From Hyphomicrobiales bacterium (GTDB taxonomy: Bacteria; Pseudomonadota; Alphaproteobacteria; Rhizobiales; Rhizobiaceae), in assembly GCA_900466875.1 (NCBI GenBank), contig UBNQ01000003.1:129536-193535 (forward strand): DNA of 64,000 bases. Direction: 5' to 3'. Below the pieces are notes generated by a model. It made no database searches, was not told the origin of the DNA, and saw only the letters and a list, made by a program, of their open reading frames with translations. Positions 1-9,496 of the stretch are shown in pieces (the stretch's first letter is position 1; every line of letters starts with the position of its first letter). Both the position numbers and the translations under genes were made by a program.

Positions 1-1043
1 CCGACGCAGATCTTCAGTTCTTCGAGACCGTCAAGCACATCGAGCTTGGTCAACGCGATGCCGGTGATGCCGTTGGTGGCGACCGACTGGCGCACGAGAG
101 CGGCATCGAACCAGCCGCAACGACGCTTGCGGCCCGTCACCGTGCCGAATTCATGCCCCTTTTCACCGAGGAACTGGCCGATTTCGTCGGTCAGTTCCGT
201 CGGGAACGGACCTTCGCCGACCCGCGTGGTATAGGCCTTGGTGATGCCGAGAATATAACCGAGCGAACCCGGACCCATGCCGGAACCGGCAGCGGCCTGG
301 CCGGCAACCGTGTTCGACGAGGTGACGAACGGATAGGTGCCGTGATCGATATCGAGCAGCGAACCCTGCGCGCCTTCGAACAGGATACGCGAACCCTTGC
401 GGCGCTCCTTGTCGAGCAACTGCCAGACGCTGTCCATGAACGGCAGGACGGTCTCGGCGATGGAGGTGAGTTCCTCCATGATCGTTTTGTGTTCGACTTC
501 GGCTGCGCCGAAACCGCGACGAAGCGCGTTGTGATGGGTCAGAATGCGCTCGACCTTGGCTTCCAGTGCATCCGGATCGGCCAGATCCATGACGCGGATG
601 GCGCGGCGGCCGACCTTGTCTTCATAAGCCGGGCCGATGCCGCGGCGGGTCGTGCCGATCTTGGTGCCGCTGTTGGAGGCGGCATCCTCACGCATGCCGT
701 CAAGCTCGCGATGGAGCGACAGGATCAGCGTGGCGTTTTCCGCGATTCTGAGGTTTTCCGGGCTCACCTTGACGCCCTGGGCGGCAAGCCGGCCCATTTC
801 GGCGATCAGGGCATGCGGGTCGACGACGACGCCGTTGCCGATGACAGCCATCTTGCCGGGACGCACGACGCCGGAAGGAAGCAGGGACAGCTTGTAGCTC
901 ACGCCATCGATGACGAGCGTATGGCCGGCATTATGACCGCCCTGGTAACGGACAACGATGTCGGCGCGCTCCGAGAGCCAGTCGACAATCTTGCCCTTGC
1001 CCTCATCACCCCATTGCGAACCCACTACGACACAGTTCGTCAT
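1..1043 (-). CDS. purA: Adenylosuccinate synthetase, 3' end outside window
   Basis: Adenylosuccinate synthetase condenses IMP and aspartate using GTP, the first committed step from IMP to AMP, in the cytoplasm. The frame opens with [18 protein letters not shown], which contains the family's GDEGKGK GTP-binding loop at residues 12-18, followed by the GGHNAGHT motif near residue 40 that holds the catalytic histidine. About 347 of roughly 430 codons are present; the C-terminus runs off the left edge. The ATG is the only start placing the P-loop at the usual distance from the N-terminus. A long open frame on the opposite strand here is a codon-usage shadow. Identity is very secure. Confidence 0.96.
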   Translation of the reverse strand, partial: MTNCVVVGSQWGDEGKGKIVDWLSERADIVVRYQGGHNAGHTLVIDGVSYKLSLLPSGVVRPGKMAVIGNGVVVDPHALIAEMGRLAAQGVKVSPENLRIAENATLILSLHRELDGMREDAASNSGTKIGTTRRGIGPAYEDKVGRRAIRVMDLADPDALEAKVERILTHHNALRRGFGAAEVEHKTIMEELTSIAETVLPFMDSVWQLLDKERRKGSRILFEGAQGSLLDIDHGTYPFVTSSNTVAGQAAAGSGMGPGSLGYILGITKAYTTRVGEGPFPTELTDEIGQFLGEKGHEFGTVTGRKRRCGWFDAALVRQSVATNGITGIALTKLDVLDGLEELKICV

Positions 1044-1316
1044 ATCTGCTTCCTGCCCTTTGGACGAAACCCGCCCGAGATACCGGTCTGTGACCAGGCC
1101 CGACGGCGAGCATTACACAACTTCTTTTTCTCGAATACCGTTCGGCTACAACCAACGGCTCCGCAAACGCGTGCATCTATAATGCCTTGATGCGATGAAA
1201 GCGACCGGTTTGTGACGGGGTCGAGGTTTTTACGTGACAAAGGTCGAAACCACACGCTATTGGCCAATTCATATAAGCATACTGGCGTCGGCAATGCGGC
1301 GTGTCTGGGAGGCAAC

Positions 1317-2204
1317 GTGCATCGTCAAGCCTATCTGTTTCTCGTCATCGCAACACTGTGCTGGGGCGGCAATGCCGTCGCGGGCAAGCTCGCTGTGGGC
1401 CATATCAGCCCAATGCTGTTGACCTTCCTGCGCTGGGTCTTCGCCGTTATCATCATATTCGCGATTTCGGCAAAGGACCTGCGCCGCGACTGGCCGCTGA
1501 TCCGCAGCAACCTTCCCGTTCTCGGCTTTCTCGGTATCGTCGGATACGTCGTCTTCAATGCCGTGCTTTATACGGCGCTTGGCTATACGAGCGCGATCAA
1601 TGTTGCCGTAGAGCAGACGCTCATCCCGGTCCTGATCTTCGTCCTGAATTTCGCGTTGTTCAGAACACGCGTGTCATGGCTGCAGATTGTCGGCTTCAGC
1701 CTGACCCTCATCGGCGGGCTGCTGACCGCCTCTCACGGCCACCTCGCCTCGCTTCTGACACTGAGTGTCAATTTCGGCGACGCACTCATGATGATCGCAA
1801 TCGCCGCCTACGCGCTGTACACAATCGCCTTGCGCTGGCGCCCGCAGATCAGCTGGAAGAGCCTGATGGCCATTCCGGCCCTGTTTGCCCTCATCTTCAG
1901 TGCCCCGCTGGCGGGCTGGGAATATGCAAGCGGCAACATGATATGGCCGGACACGACCGGATGGGTGCTGACGCTGTACACCGCCCTGTTTGCCTCACTG
2001 GTTGCGCAGGTTCTCTATATCCGCGGCGTCTCGGAAATAGGACCGAACCGCGCCGGACTGTTCATCAATCTCGTGCCGGTCTTCGGAACGTTGCTGTCGG
2101 TCGCCGTGCTCGGCGAACAGCTGCAGCTCTTCCATATCGCAGCCCTCGTGCTCGCCCTGGGCGGGATCGCGATTGCCGAACGCGGAAAGCCGGCCCTCGC
2201 GTGA
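1317..2204 (+). CDS. EamA/DMT-family transporter, 10 TM
   Basis: An inner-membrane drug/metabolite transporter of about 295 residues with ten predicted hydrophobic helices arranged as two EamA repeats; the first helix carries the typical LCWGGNAVAGK stretch. The frame is open further upstream, but I chose the GTG because a TGGGAGG Shine-Dalgarno sequence lies four bases before it and the product then begins directly with the first membrane helix, as in most family members. Substrate cannot be told from sequence; relatives export amino acids, nucleosides or other small metabolites. It is divergent from purA, with a 273-bp shared upstream region. Confidence 0.85.
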   Translation: MHRQAYLFLVIATLCWGGNAVAGKLAVGHISPMLLTFLRWVFAVIIIFAISAKDLRRDWPLIRSNLPVLGFLGIVGYVVFNAVLYTALGYTSAINVAVEQTLIPVLIFVLNFALFRTRVSWLQIVGFSLTLIGGLLTASHGHLASLLTLSVNFGDALMMIAIAAYALYTIALRWRPQISWKSLMAIPALFALIFSAPLAGWEYASGNMIWPDTTGWVLTLYTALFASLVAQVLYIRGVSEIGPNRAGLFINLVPVFGTLLSVAVLGEQLQLFHIAALVLALGGIAIAERGKPALA

Positions 2205-2241
2205 ATGCGAGAGCCGGTCATTCGCAACGGCAAGCGGTCCG

Positions 2242-2766
2242 TTAAATATCGTAATACAAGCGGGCATCGATCGGCCCCGCCTGATCCGGCGTGGCATCCT
2301 CCATCACGAAGGTCGGGCGATCGCCGCCGACGATGAGATCGCCGAGAGCCGTTTCGACCACAAGCACGCGTTCGATGCGACCTTCGTCAGACACAGAATA
2401 GGCGATCCGCATGTCATCGGCCGACCAGCCGAGGCCGATCAACTGATCGCGCTTGATATCGGCGCAGTCGAAACATCCCTGAGGTGCCGCAGCCTTCGTC
2501 TCTTCATCGGCGAACAGATCCAGATAGGCGTCGACCTCGTCGATAGCTTCGTCGACCGCCGCACTGATCTGGATGACCTCGCTGCGCTGTTCGGTGGTGA
2601 ACCTCTTCAGTTCCAGGCGTTCCGGCGCAAGTTCCGCGACCTCGGCCCGATTGGCGACGGTAGTGGCCAGATCACGCGCAAAACTGCCCGGACCGGCAGC
2701 GCTCGCTTCCTTGCCGTAAATGAGCGCGGTCAGAACGGCCGCCGAAATAATGAGCTTCCTGATCAT
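2242..2766 (-). CDS. Exported transglutaminase-like cysteine peptidase homologue, probably inactive
   Basis: A 174-residue protein with an N-terminal signal peptide (hydrophobic residues 5-17, likely cleavage after ASA near residue 23). The middle resembles bacterial transglutaminase-like cysteine peptidases: CFDCADIKR (98-106) aligns with the family's GDCEDY-x-K active-site block, giving Cys101 as nucleophile, and GWSADDMRI fits the following strand. The catalytic histidine normally found in a GHAVL-type motif is replaced by IERVL at 131-135, so the enzyme may be dead. It is convergent with the upstream EamA gene. The family call is by eye and moderate. Confidence 0.6.
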   Translation of the reverse strand: MIRKLIISAAVLTALIYGKEASAAGPGSFARDLATTVANRAEVAELAPERLELKRFTTEQRSEVIQISAAVDEAIDEVDAYLDLFADEETKAAAPQGCFDCADIKRDQLIGLGWSADDMRIAYSVSDEGRIERVLVVETALGDLIVGGDRPTFVMEDATPDQAGPIDARLYYDI

Positions 2767-2936
2767 TGCCTGAACCCTGTTTTACGGACGGCTCTGCGGC
2801 CATCGCGTTTCGTTCTGGCACGACAATAGGCCGTACAACTTTTCGGCTGGCTTAAGTGGAAAGATGCAATTTTATTGAAATCGCAGTTTTTCCCGCCTTG
2901 GCACAGGAAGCATGGCGTTTTGATGCAGGAAAACGC

Positions 2937-4277
2937 TCAGACGGCTGTCTGCTGCTGGGTGGCTTCACGCGCCTCGGCGCGGCGTTGGCGCCAGCCGAGC
3001 TTGCGTCCGCCGTCATCGTCATGCCGGTTGCGTATCCGCCGGACAAGCAGCCATATCGCGATCACCACGAACGGCACGGAGGCCCCGGTCAGGGTCTCCG
3101 GCGTGACGTTGACGCCGATATAATGGGTGAGTTTGGCGAGATACCCAACTAGGCCGATCACGTAATAGGAGATCGCGGCCACCGACAGGCCTTCGACGGT
3201 CTGCTGCAGGCGCAGTTGCAGATGGGAGCGTTTGTCCATCGAGGCGAGGATTTCGGTGTTGAACTTCTGCAAGTCGACATCGATCCAGCTGCGCAGCAAG
3301 GCCGTTGCGCGGGTCAGCTTGCGCGACAGGTTCACCTGCCGCTCCTCGACCGACTGGCAGGTTCGCATCGCCGGCGCCAGACGACGATGCAGAAACGCGC
3401 CCAGCGTCTCGTTGCCGGGCACGGCCTTTTCCGCCAGCATACCCACACGATCGAGAACGATGTCGTTATAGGCGCGGCTGGCACCGAACCGGTAAAGGCT
3501 GAAGGCGGCATTCGCTTCCAGCTCGGCGGCAAGAGTGGTGATTTCCAGAAGCATGCCGTCCGCCTCGTCACGGGCATGCTGCTTCATGCGCTGGGTGATC
3601 GCGGTAAACCGCGCCTCGAACTGCCGGATTTCCGGTGAAAGACCCTGCGCCATCGGCAGTCCCATCATCGCCAGCGTGCGATAGGTCTCGATATCGAGAA
3701 TACGCTGGACGAGCATTCCGCGCGCAGCATCGGTCATGCCGTGGTCGAGGATCAGGAATTTCGTCAGCCCGTCGCCATCCTGGCGAAAATCGGTAATCAG
3801 CGTCGCCTGGTTGTCGGCGACCATGCTTTGACAGAGACTTGTCGGATCGAAACGCGACGTGATGTCCGACATGTCGTCGCTGGCGGGCCTGACTTCGATG
3901 CGGACGCCTGAAATGAACGGGCCGGGCGCCACAAAGCTCGCACCGAACGGATTGACCGGGATTTCACCCCCGAAGACTGCCGGAGCCGGCGTATCCCAGA
4001 AATAGGTCGAGAACTCCGTATGCCGCTCCCAGCGCAAAGTGCCGCTGCCCCAGCTCATCGTGTGATGGCTGGTATCGGGAGACGGCGCCGGCACGCCCTG
4101 CCCCAATGAAAGCTCGGCAAGGATGGAGTGGTCGGCAGCCAGACTGGCTTCGGTCAGGAAAGCCAGCTGAAAAATGACGCGCGGCAGCGGCAGCAAGGTA
4201 TAGGGACGCGAATGGATTTCACCGAGCGCACGCGCCCTGACATCTGCAACCGGAAACGAGAAACTGCGCTTCGACAT
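2937..4277 (-). CDS. DUF3422 family membrane-anchored protein
   Basis: A 446-residue protein of the DUF3422 (COG4949) family, recognised from the N-terminal block with HSRPYT, the conserved FWDTP segment and the overall length. The bulk is soluble and helical; two hydrophobic stretches at about 360-382 and 396-412 near the C-terminus anchor it in the inner membrane, followed by a short, very basic tail rich in Arg and Gln. Function is unknown in the family. It is transcribed divergently from the lipoprotein transglycosylase gene next to it. Confidence 0.85.
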   Translation of the reverse strand: MSKRSFSFPVADVRARALGEIHSRPYTLLPLPRVIFQLAFLTEASLAADHSILAELSLGQGVPAPSPDTSHHTMSWGSGTLRWERHTEFSTYFWDTPAPAVFGGEIPVNPFGASFVAPGPFISGVRIEVRPASDDMSDITSRFDPTSLCQSMVADNQATLITDFRQDGDGLTKFLILDHGMTDAARGMLVQRILDIETYRTLAMMGLPMAQGLSPEIRQFEARFTAITQRMKQHARDEADGMLLEITTLAAELEANAAFSLYRFGASRAYNDIVLDRVGMLAEKAVPGNETLGAFLHRRLAPAMRTCQSVEERQVNLSRKLTRATALLRSWIDVDLQKFNTEILASMDKRSHLQLRLQQTVEGLSVAAISYYVIGLVGYLAKLTHYIGVNVTPETLTGASVPFVVIAIWLLVRRIRNRHDDDGGRKLGWRQRRAEAREATQQQTAV

Positions 4278-4474
4278 TCATGAGGGTCCTTGACCGCCGC
4301 TGTGGCCGGTCTTCGCGATTGACTATTATCAAATACCCGTGACTGCACGACGTGGCGCTTTGCCGCAGAAAACGCCCTTCCCCACTGCTTTGCAAGATAC
4401 TTCCGTCTCAAACCGCAGGCCGAATGCCCGGTGTTTAAACTTTTCATTAAATCTTAAGAGTCATCTATCGGAAC

Positions 4475-5062
4475 ATGACCCGTGTTTCTGCGATGCGTAT
4501 TGCGTTTTTCATCGCGCTTCTCTCTCTTGCCGGCTGCGCCAGCGCGCCGAGCCGGATCTCGAATGTCTGTGCGATTTTCGACCAGAGAGATGGCTTCTTC
4601 AACAACTGGCAAAAACAGGCCCGCGCCGTGGAGCGCGAATATGGCGTGCCCGTGCCGATCCTGATGGCGACGATCTACGTCGAATCGAGCTTCCGGCCGA
4701 ATGCACGGCCGCCCCGCAAATGGTTCCTCGGCTTCATTCCCGGCAAGCGGGCATCGTCAGCCTATGGTTATGCCCAGGCCCTCGACGGCACCTGGGAAAC
4801 CTACCAGCGCGCCACCGGCCGCTGGGGCGCACGCCGTAACGACTTTGGCGACGCGATCCGCTTCGTCGGCTGGTATCACAACCAGACCTCCACACGGAAC
4901 GGCGTTGCCCGAAACGATGCCTACAATCTCTATCTCGCCTACTATTCCGGGCACGCAGGATATGACCGCGGCAATTTCAGCGGCAGCCTGAGGCAGACCG
5001 CCCAGAAGTCCGCAGGCATGGCCGCCCGTTATGCGGCACAGCTCAAGGGGTGCGGATACTGA
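4475..5062 (+). CDS. Lipoprotein with SLT lytic transglycosylase domain
   Basis: A 195-residue lipoprotein. The lipobox LAGC places the acylated cysteine at residue 21. The rest is a small lysozyme-like SLT domain: YVESSF supplies the catalytic glutamate (Glu70), SAYGYAQAL is the counterpart of the G-L-M-Q block of soluble lytic transglycosylases, and YLAYYSGHAGY matches the downstream Y-x-AG-type motif. It should cleave the peptidoglycan glycan strand from the periplasmic side of a membrane. A second in-frame ATG six codons later would also leave a complete signal peptide. Its role (recycling, secretion or division) is not indicated by its neighbours. Confidence 0.85.
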   Translation: MTRVSAMRIAFFIALLSLAGCASAPSRISNVCAIFDQRDGFFNNWQKQARAVEREYGVPVPILMATIYVESSFRPNARPPRKWFLGFIPGKRASSAYGYAQALDGTWETYQRATGRWGARRNDFGDAIRFVGWYHNQTSTRNGVARNDAYNLYLAYYSGHAGYDRGNFSGSLRQTAQKSAGMAARYAAQLKGCGY

Positions 5063-5169
5063 CCGTGAACCCGGAAGCCCGAACAGGCTTTCGGATTTCC
5101 CCCTACGCAAAGCACGCGTGCTGCGGGAGCGGCACGCTTTTTCCGCCCCGATAACAATCGATCGAAAAT

Positions 5170-7146
5170 TCAGGGCCGTCCGCTGTCCGAATGCACGATG
5201 CGCGGGCGGCTGGGCTCCCACAGCCTCACACCATCACGTCCGTCTCGCTTGGCAGCATAAAGGGCCTCGTCGGCCCGTGCGATCAGGCGCACCGCATCCG
5301 TCGGAATGGAACCGCGCCCAAGGCTTGCAACACCGATGCTGACAGTCACGATCCCCTTGTCGCTACCCGTATGGGGAATGCGCAGACTGCGCAGCCGCTC
5401 GCAGAACTCTTCCGCGATAATGACCGCAGCCTTTTCGTCGGCATCCGGCAAGATAAGCGCCAACTCTTCGCCGCCATAACGGGCGGCCCGGTCATCGGTC
5501 CGGCGGGCCGTGGCACGAAGGCAATCGGCAACCGTCTTGAGGCAGGAATCACCTGCGCCATGGCCGTAGGTATCGTTGAAGCGCTTGAAGTAATCGACGT
5601 CGATCATCAGCAGGGCAAGCGAGCTGTCGCCACGCTCCACCCGGTCAAGCTCCTCGACCATGACGGCATCGAAGGCGCGTCGGTTGAGAAGTCCGGTGAG
5701 GCTGTCGGTCTCGGCCAGCACGGACAGCCGGTCATTCAGGTTCTGCAGCTCCAGCTCATGCTGCTTGGCGGCCGTGATGTCGGAGCAGATGACGAAGCAG
5801 GCCCCTTCCGGGGTCGGGCGCGTGCGCGATTCAATCCAGCGGCCATCGGCGAGCGGAAACTGCACGGTGCCCCCCTGCCTCAACCTTACAAGCGCGGTAT
5901 CCACCCATTCGGCCACCCGTTCCTGCGGTATCCCGACCAGTTCGCCACGGGCGATCGAGGCATAAAGAATGGCGGCAGCCGGTGTACCCGGAACGCGCAA
6001 ATCCGCGGTGATGGAAAACATCGCACGATAGCGCTCATTGCAGAAGACCAGCGTGAGGTCCTTGTCGAACATCACGAGACCGTCGGAAATGCTGGACAGC
6101 GCCTCGGCCGCACGCCGATCGCTCTGGGTCAGGGCAGCCTCCAGCAGCTTCTTGTCGGTCGTGTCGCGGCTGTGAGTGATCAGCCCGATAATATTGCCGC
6201 CGGGATCGGTGAACGGCGCCTTGAGGGTCGACAGATAGGTTTTGTTGCCATCCATCCGCGCAAGCATCTGTTCCTCGACGATCGGGCTTCCAGCCTTCAG
6301 CGCCTTTTCCTCATCCGCCTGGAAAGCGGTCGCCACTTCCGGGCAGAAGAAGTCAAAATCCGTCTTGCCGATCAGCGCATCGGCATTGTCCGCCTGCATC
6401 AGGGCCGCGGTTGCGGGATTGGCCATGATGAACCGCCCTTCGCGATCCTTCACGTTCAGCGCTTCCGGCAGGCTGTCGATGACGTGGCGGTACATGTGGT
6501 TGCGCGCCTCCGTCTCTCTCCGCCTGATCTCGTTGGAAAGCGCCACGCACGCCATCAGGGTCGAAACGAAGAGGAACGTCATGTAAGGCAGACGGATCTG
6601 CGGACCGGTATCGATATCCTGATACAAGGCATAAATAAAACCCGGAGCCATGGCGCCGATGGCCATGACGAGTGAAAACAGCACGTTCGCTTTCAGCGTC
6701 GGCGCTTCCTTCACTTTCAGACGCCAGCCGATAAGCCCGGCCGCGCAAGCGAACCCAATTCCGACCAGGCCGATAGTGGCCCCCGCGCCACCGAGATAAA
6801 GACGGAAGACGGCGGCGATGAGCGCAGTGACAAGACCTGCAATCGGCCCGCCGATGAAGGCGGCCGTTCCAATCATCGTCATCCTGAGATCGATGAAGAA
6901 GCCCTGACTGAGCTGGAAGGGGATCAGCATCACGCCGATCGAGCCGAGCCCAAACAGAAGCCCGAACGCATAACCCTGAATGGATCCATTTTGGGCAAGG
7001 GCCGGCAGACGAATATTGGACCAAAGCGAAATGACCAGTGCCACCACCGCCATATTCGCAAGCAATCCAACCCAGAGACTGTTCAAATCTTCAACCCTCG
7101 CGCCAACATCATGCTGACCGTTTCCTGACATTGTACGGTTTCGCAC
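5170..7146 (-). CDS. Membrane diguanylate cyclase with 5TM-LYT, two PAS and GGDEF domains
   Basis: A 658-residue c-di-GMP synthase. Residues about 25-200 form a multi-helix membrane sensor of the 5TM-5TMR_LYT type, followed by a PAS domain (about 220-340, with VIDSLPEALNVKDREGRF), a second PAS (about 345-465) and a GGDEF domain. The active-site signature is GGEEL at 558-562, compatible with activity, and a product-inhibition I-site RTDD lies at 549-552, the canonical five residues upstream. No EAL domain is present. The ligand sensed is unknown. It is a single-gene unit convergent with the transglycosylase gene. Confidence 0.9.
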   Translation of the reverse strand: MRNRTMSGNGQHDVGARVEDLNSLWVGLLANMAVVALVISLWSNIRLPALAQNGSIQGYAFGLLFGLGSIGVMLIPFQLSQGFFIDLRMTMIGTAAFIGGPIAGLVTALIAAVFRLYLGGAGATIGLVGIGFACAAGLIGWRLKVKEAPTLKANVLFSLVMAIGAMAPGFIYALYQDIDTGPQIRLPYMTFLFVSTLMACVALSNEIRRRETEARNHMYRHVIDSLPEALNVKDREGRFIMANPATAALMQADNADALIGKTDFDFFCPEVATAFQADEEKALKAGSPIVEEQMLARMDGNKTYLSTLKAPFTDPGGNIIGLITHSRDTTDKKLLEAALTQSDRRAAEALSSISDGLVMFDKDLTLVFCNERYRAMFSITADLRVPGTPAAAILYASIARGELVGIPQERVAEWVDTALVRLRQGGTVQFPLADGRWIESRTRPTPEGACFVICSDITAAKQHELELQNLNDRLSVLAETDSLTGLLNRRAFDAVMVEELDRVERGDSSLALLMIDVDYFKRFNDTYGHGAGDSCLKTVADCLRATARRTDDRAARYGGEELALILPDADEKAAVIIAEEFCERLRSLRIPHTGSDKGIVTVSIGVASLGRGSIPTDAVRLIARADEALYAAKRDGRDGVRLWEPSRPRIVHSDSGRP

Positions 7147-7295
7147 ATAAGGTTGGATTAGCGGAGATCGACGCCGGGGGGAAAAGCTTTCACCAGAGTT
7201 AACAGAATCTTGCTCAGAAAACTGTCGAAGCCTTCACTTCAGCCTTGATGACAGGCTGGCCGCGAGCGGCATTGCCACTCGCGGATCGCAGAAGT

Positions 7296-8720
7296 TCAAT
7301 TTCCGTAACCGACGACGCTCTTGATCTCGAGAAAATCGTGAATGCCCCAGTCGGCATATTCACGGCCGTTGCCGGACTGCTTGTAGCCGCCGAAAGAGGA
7401 AAACAGATCCCATTCGGGATAGTTGAGGTAAACCGACCCGGCCCTCAGCAGAGGCGCGATCTTCCTCGCGTGCTCCGGTTTTCCCTGCACATAGGCTGCT
7501 AGACCGTAAGGCGTGTCATTGGCAATCTCGACCGCCTGCTCCTCGCTGTCATAGGGCAGGATGGAGAGAACGGGGCCAAAGATTTCCTCCCGCGCGATCG
7601 TCATGTCGTTGATGACATTGCCGAACACGGTCGGGCGGATGTAATAGCCGCGATTGAGATTTTCCGGCCGCCCCGGACCGCCGGTCACCAGCGTCGCACC
7701 TTCCGAAATACCTGCCTCGATCAGCCGCTGAATCTTGTCGAACTGCACCTTGCTGACGACCGGACCGAGATTGACGCCATCAGCCTGCGGATCGCCGGTA
7801 ACAAGCTTTTCGGCAGCTTCCTTTGCCACCACAAGGGCTTCGTCATGCCGGTCGCGCGGCACCAGCATGCGCGTCGGCGCATCGCAGGACTGGCCGGAAT
7901 TGCCAAAGCAGCCCGTTACGCCATCGGCCACGGCCTGTTTGAGATCCGCATCCGGCAGGATGATATTGGCCGATTTTCCGCCAAGCTCCTGCGCCACGCG
8001 CTTGACCGTATCGGCTGCCGTCTTCGCAACGATGATGCCGGCGCGGGTGGAGCCGGTAAACGACACCATGTCGACATCCGGATGGCCGGCCATCACCTGG
8101 CCGACATCTGGTCCCGTGCCGTTGATCATGTTGAACACACCCTTGGGCACGCCCGCCGCTTCCATCACTTCAGCAAAGATGATGCCGGAGATCGGTGCGA
8201 TTTCCGACGGCTTCAGCACCATCGTGCAGCCGGTCGCGATCGCCGGCCCGACCTTGCAGGTGATCTGGTTGAGCGGCCAGTTCCAAGGAGTGATCAGCGC
8301 CACGACGCCGATCGGCTCCTTGACGATCCGCGTCGTGCCGCGGTCCTCGGTGAACTTGTAGGTTTCAAGCGCCGTGATCGTCGCGCTCAGATGACCATGG
8401 CCGGCTGCGACCTGGCTGTCGCGGGCGAATGCGATCGGCGCGCCCATTTCCCGGCTGACCGCCTGGGCGATATCCTCGGCACGTTTTTCGTATTCCCAGA
8501 GTATCCGCTTCAAAAGCGTCAGGCGCTCGGCCTGCGTCGATCTGGAGAAGGCTGGAAACGCAGCCTTGGCGGCCGCGACGGCCTTGTCGACATCCGCCTT
8601 TGAGCCGACCGCGATCTGCGTGAAGGGTTCTTCCGTAGACGGATCGATCACATCGAGTGCGACGGGGAACACCGGCTCCACCCATTCGCCATTGATGAAG
8701 AATTTCAGGTGATTGCTCAT
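7296..8720 (-). CDS. NAD(P)-dependent aldehyde dehydrogenase
   Basis: A 474-residue aldehyde dehydrogenase of normal length. The oxyanion Asn147 lies in TPWNWPL, general-base Glu245 in QELGGKS, and the nucleophile Cys279 in FGNSGQSC; the C-terminal GGYKQSGNGRE block is also present. It oxidises an aldehyde to the acid using NAD or NADP; the substrate is not determined. It is the last gene of an apparent operon behind a ring-cleaving dioxygenase and an alpha/beta hydrolase (101 bp and 54 bp gaps), suggesting that it clears aldehyde products of ring cleavage or general electrophile stress. Confidence 0.9.
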   Translation of the reverse strand: MSNHLKFFINGEWVEPVFPVALDVIDPSTEEPFTQIAVGSKADVDKAVAAAKAAFPAFSRSTQAERLTLLKRILWEYEKRAEDIAQAVSREMGAPIAFARDSQVAAGHGHLSATITALETYKFTEDRGTTRIVKEPIGVVALITPWNWPLNQITCKVGPAIATGCTMVLKPSEIAPISGIIFAEVMEAAGVPKGVFNMINGTGPDVGQVMAGHPDVDMVSFTGSTRAGIIVAKTAADTVKRVAQELGGKSANIILPDADLKQAVADGVTGCFGNSGQSCDAPTRMLVPRDRHDEALVVAKEAAEKLVTGDPQADGVNLGPVVSKVQFDKIQRLIEAGISEGATLVTGGPGRPENLNRGYYIRPTVFGNVINDMTIAREEIFGPVLSILPYDSEEQAVEIANDTPYGLAAYVQGKPEHARKIAPLLRAGSVYLNYPEWDLFSSFGGYKQSGNGREYADWGIHDFLEIKSVVGYGN

Positions 8721-8821
8721 GCCGTCCTCCGGGCTTGCGCGCTATGATGGCGGCACTATCTGCCAACATCATGCACTTCCGCAAGCCCGACGGGGGCAGA
8801 TCGCAAAATCAGCCCTGCCGG

Positions 8822-9442
8822 CTACCCCTGTCCGCCATAGGGGGCGAGAAAAGTCTTGATCGCTTCGATCTCGTTCGGCCGGATCTCATGCCCGCCCGCA
8901 TGCCAGTCGAGCGTCACCGTATCGCCCTGCCGCTTGAAATAGTCGGCAAGCTCAAGCGTCATCGGCACCGGGCAGATCGGATCACGCTCACCGGCGGTAA
9001 TCAGCACATGCGCCGTCTCGTCCGCCTTGCGCTCGGTCGGCTGGAACGGGATCAGCGGATGCATCATCACACCGGCTTCGAACAGGCCGGGTTTCTCGAT
9101 CATGATATTGGCGAGAATATTCGCGCCATTGGAAAAGCCGAGACCCAGCACGGTCGAGGACTCGTAGCGTTCGCGGTTGGCGGCGATGAACTCGCCCATG
9201 CGTTCTGTGGCACGGGCAAGGTCGTCGCAATCATAGACGCCCTCCGCTTTGCGCCGGAAAAAGCGCGCCGCACCGTGTTCGGATACGTCACCACGCGGCG
9301 AAACCACGGTCGCCCCCGGCAGAAGACGGCTGGCGAAATCGAAGAACTGGTTCTCGTCGCCGCCCGTGCCGTGAAAGGTGAACAGGATCGGCGATCCGGG
9401 CGCACCGGGACGCACCCGGTGAAGATAACTGTCGTAACTCAT
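8822..9442 (-). CDS. Alpha/beta hydrolase, YpfH/MhqD-like carboxylesterase
   Basis: A 206-residue serine hydrolase of the phospholipase/carboxylesterase family (COG0400). The oxyanion region is FTFHGTGGDE; the catalytic triad reads Ser104 in GFSNG, Asp154 in AGERDPIC and His185 in AGGHE. There is no signal peptide, so it is cytoplasmic. In Bacillus, the homologue MhqD is induced together with a ring-cleaving dioxygenase (MhqO) by quinones; the same pairing is seen here with the upstream gene. A Shine-Dalgarno AGGAGA lies before the ATG. Confidence 0.85.
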   Translation of the reverse strand: MSYDSYLHRVRPGAPGSPILFTFHGTGGDENQFFDFASRLLPGATVVSPRGDVSEHGAARFFRRKAEGVYDCDDLARATERMGEFIAANRERYESSTVLGLGFSNGANILANIMIEKPGLFEAGVMMHPLIPFQPTERKADETAHVLITAGERDPICPVPMTLELADYFKRQGDTVTLDWHAGGHEIRPNEIEAIKTFLAPYGGQG

Positions 9443-9496
9443 TGAAATCTCCTGAATGAAGATGGCAAGGCAACGAGGCCCTGCCCTGAAACAACC

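Noticed and set aside
153..1190. Long plus-strand open frame opposite purA
   Set aside because: It runs antisense to a clear purA with GDEGKGK and has no ribosome site or family pattern; it is a by-product of GC-biased third codon positions.
41..1316. Integration site at purA
   Set aside because: No repeat pair or integrase was seen; the upstream region of purA is an ordinary divergent promoter region.
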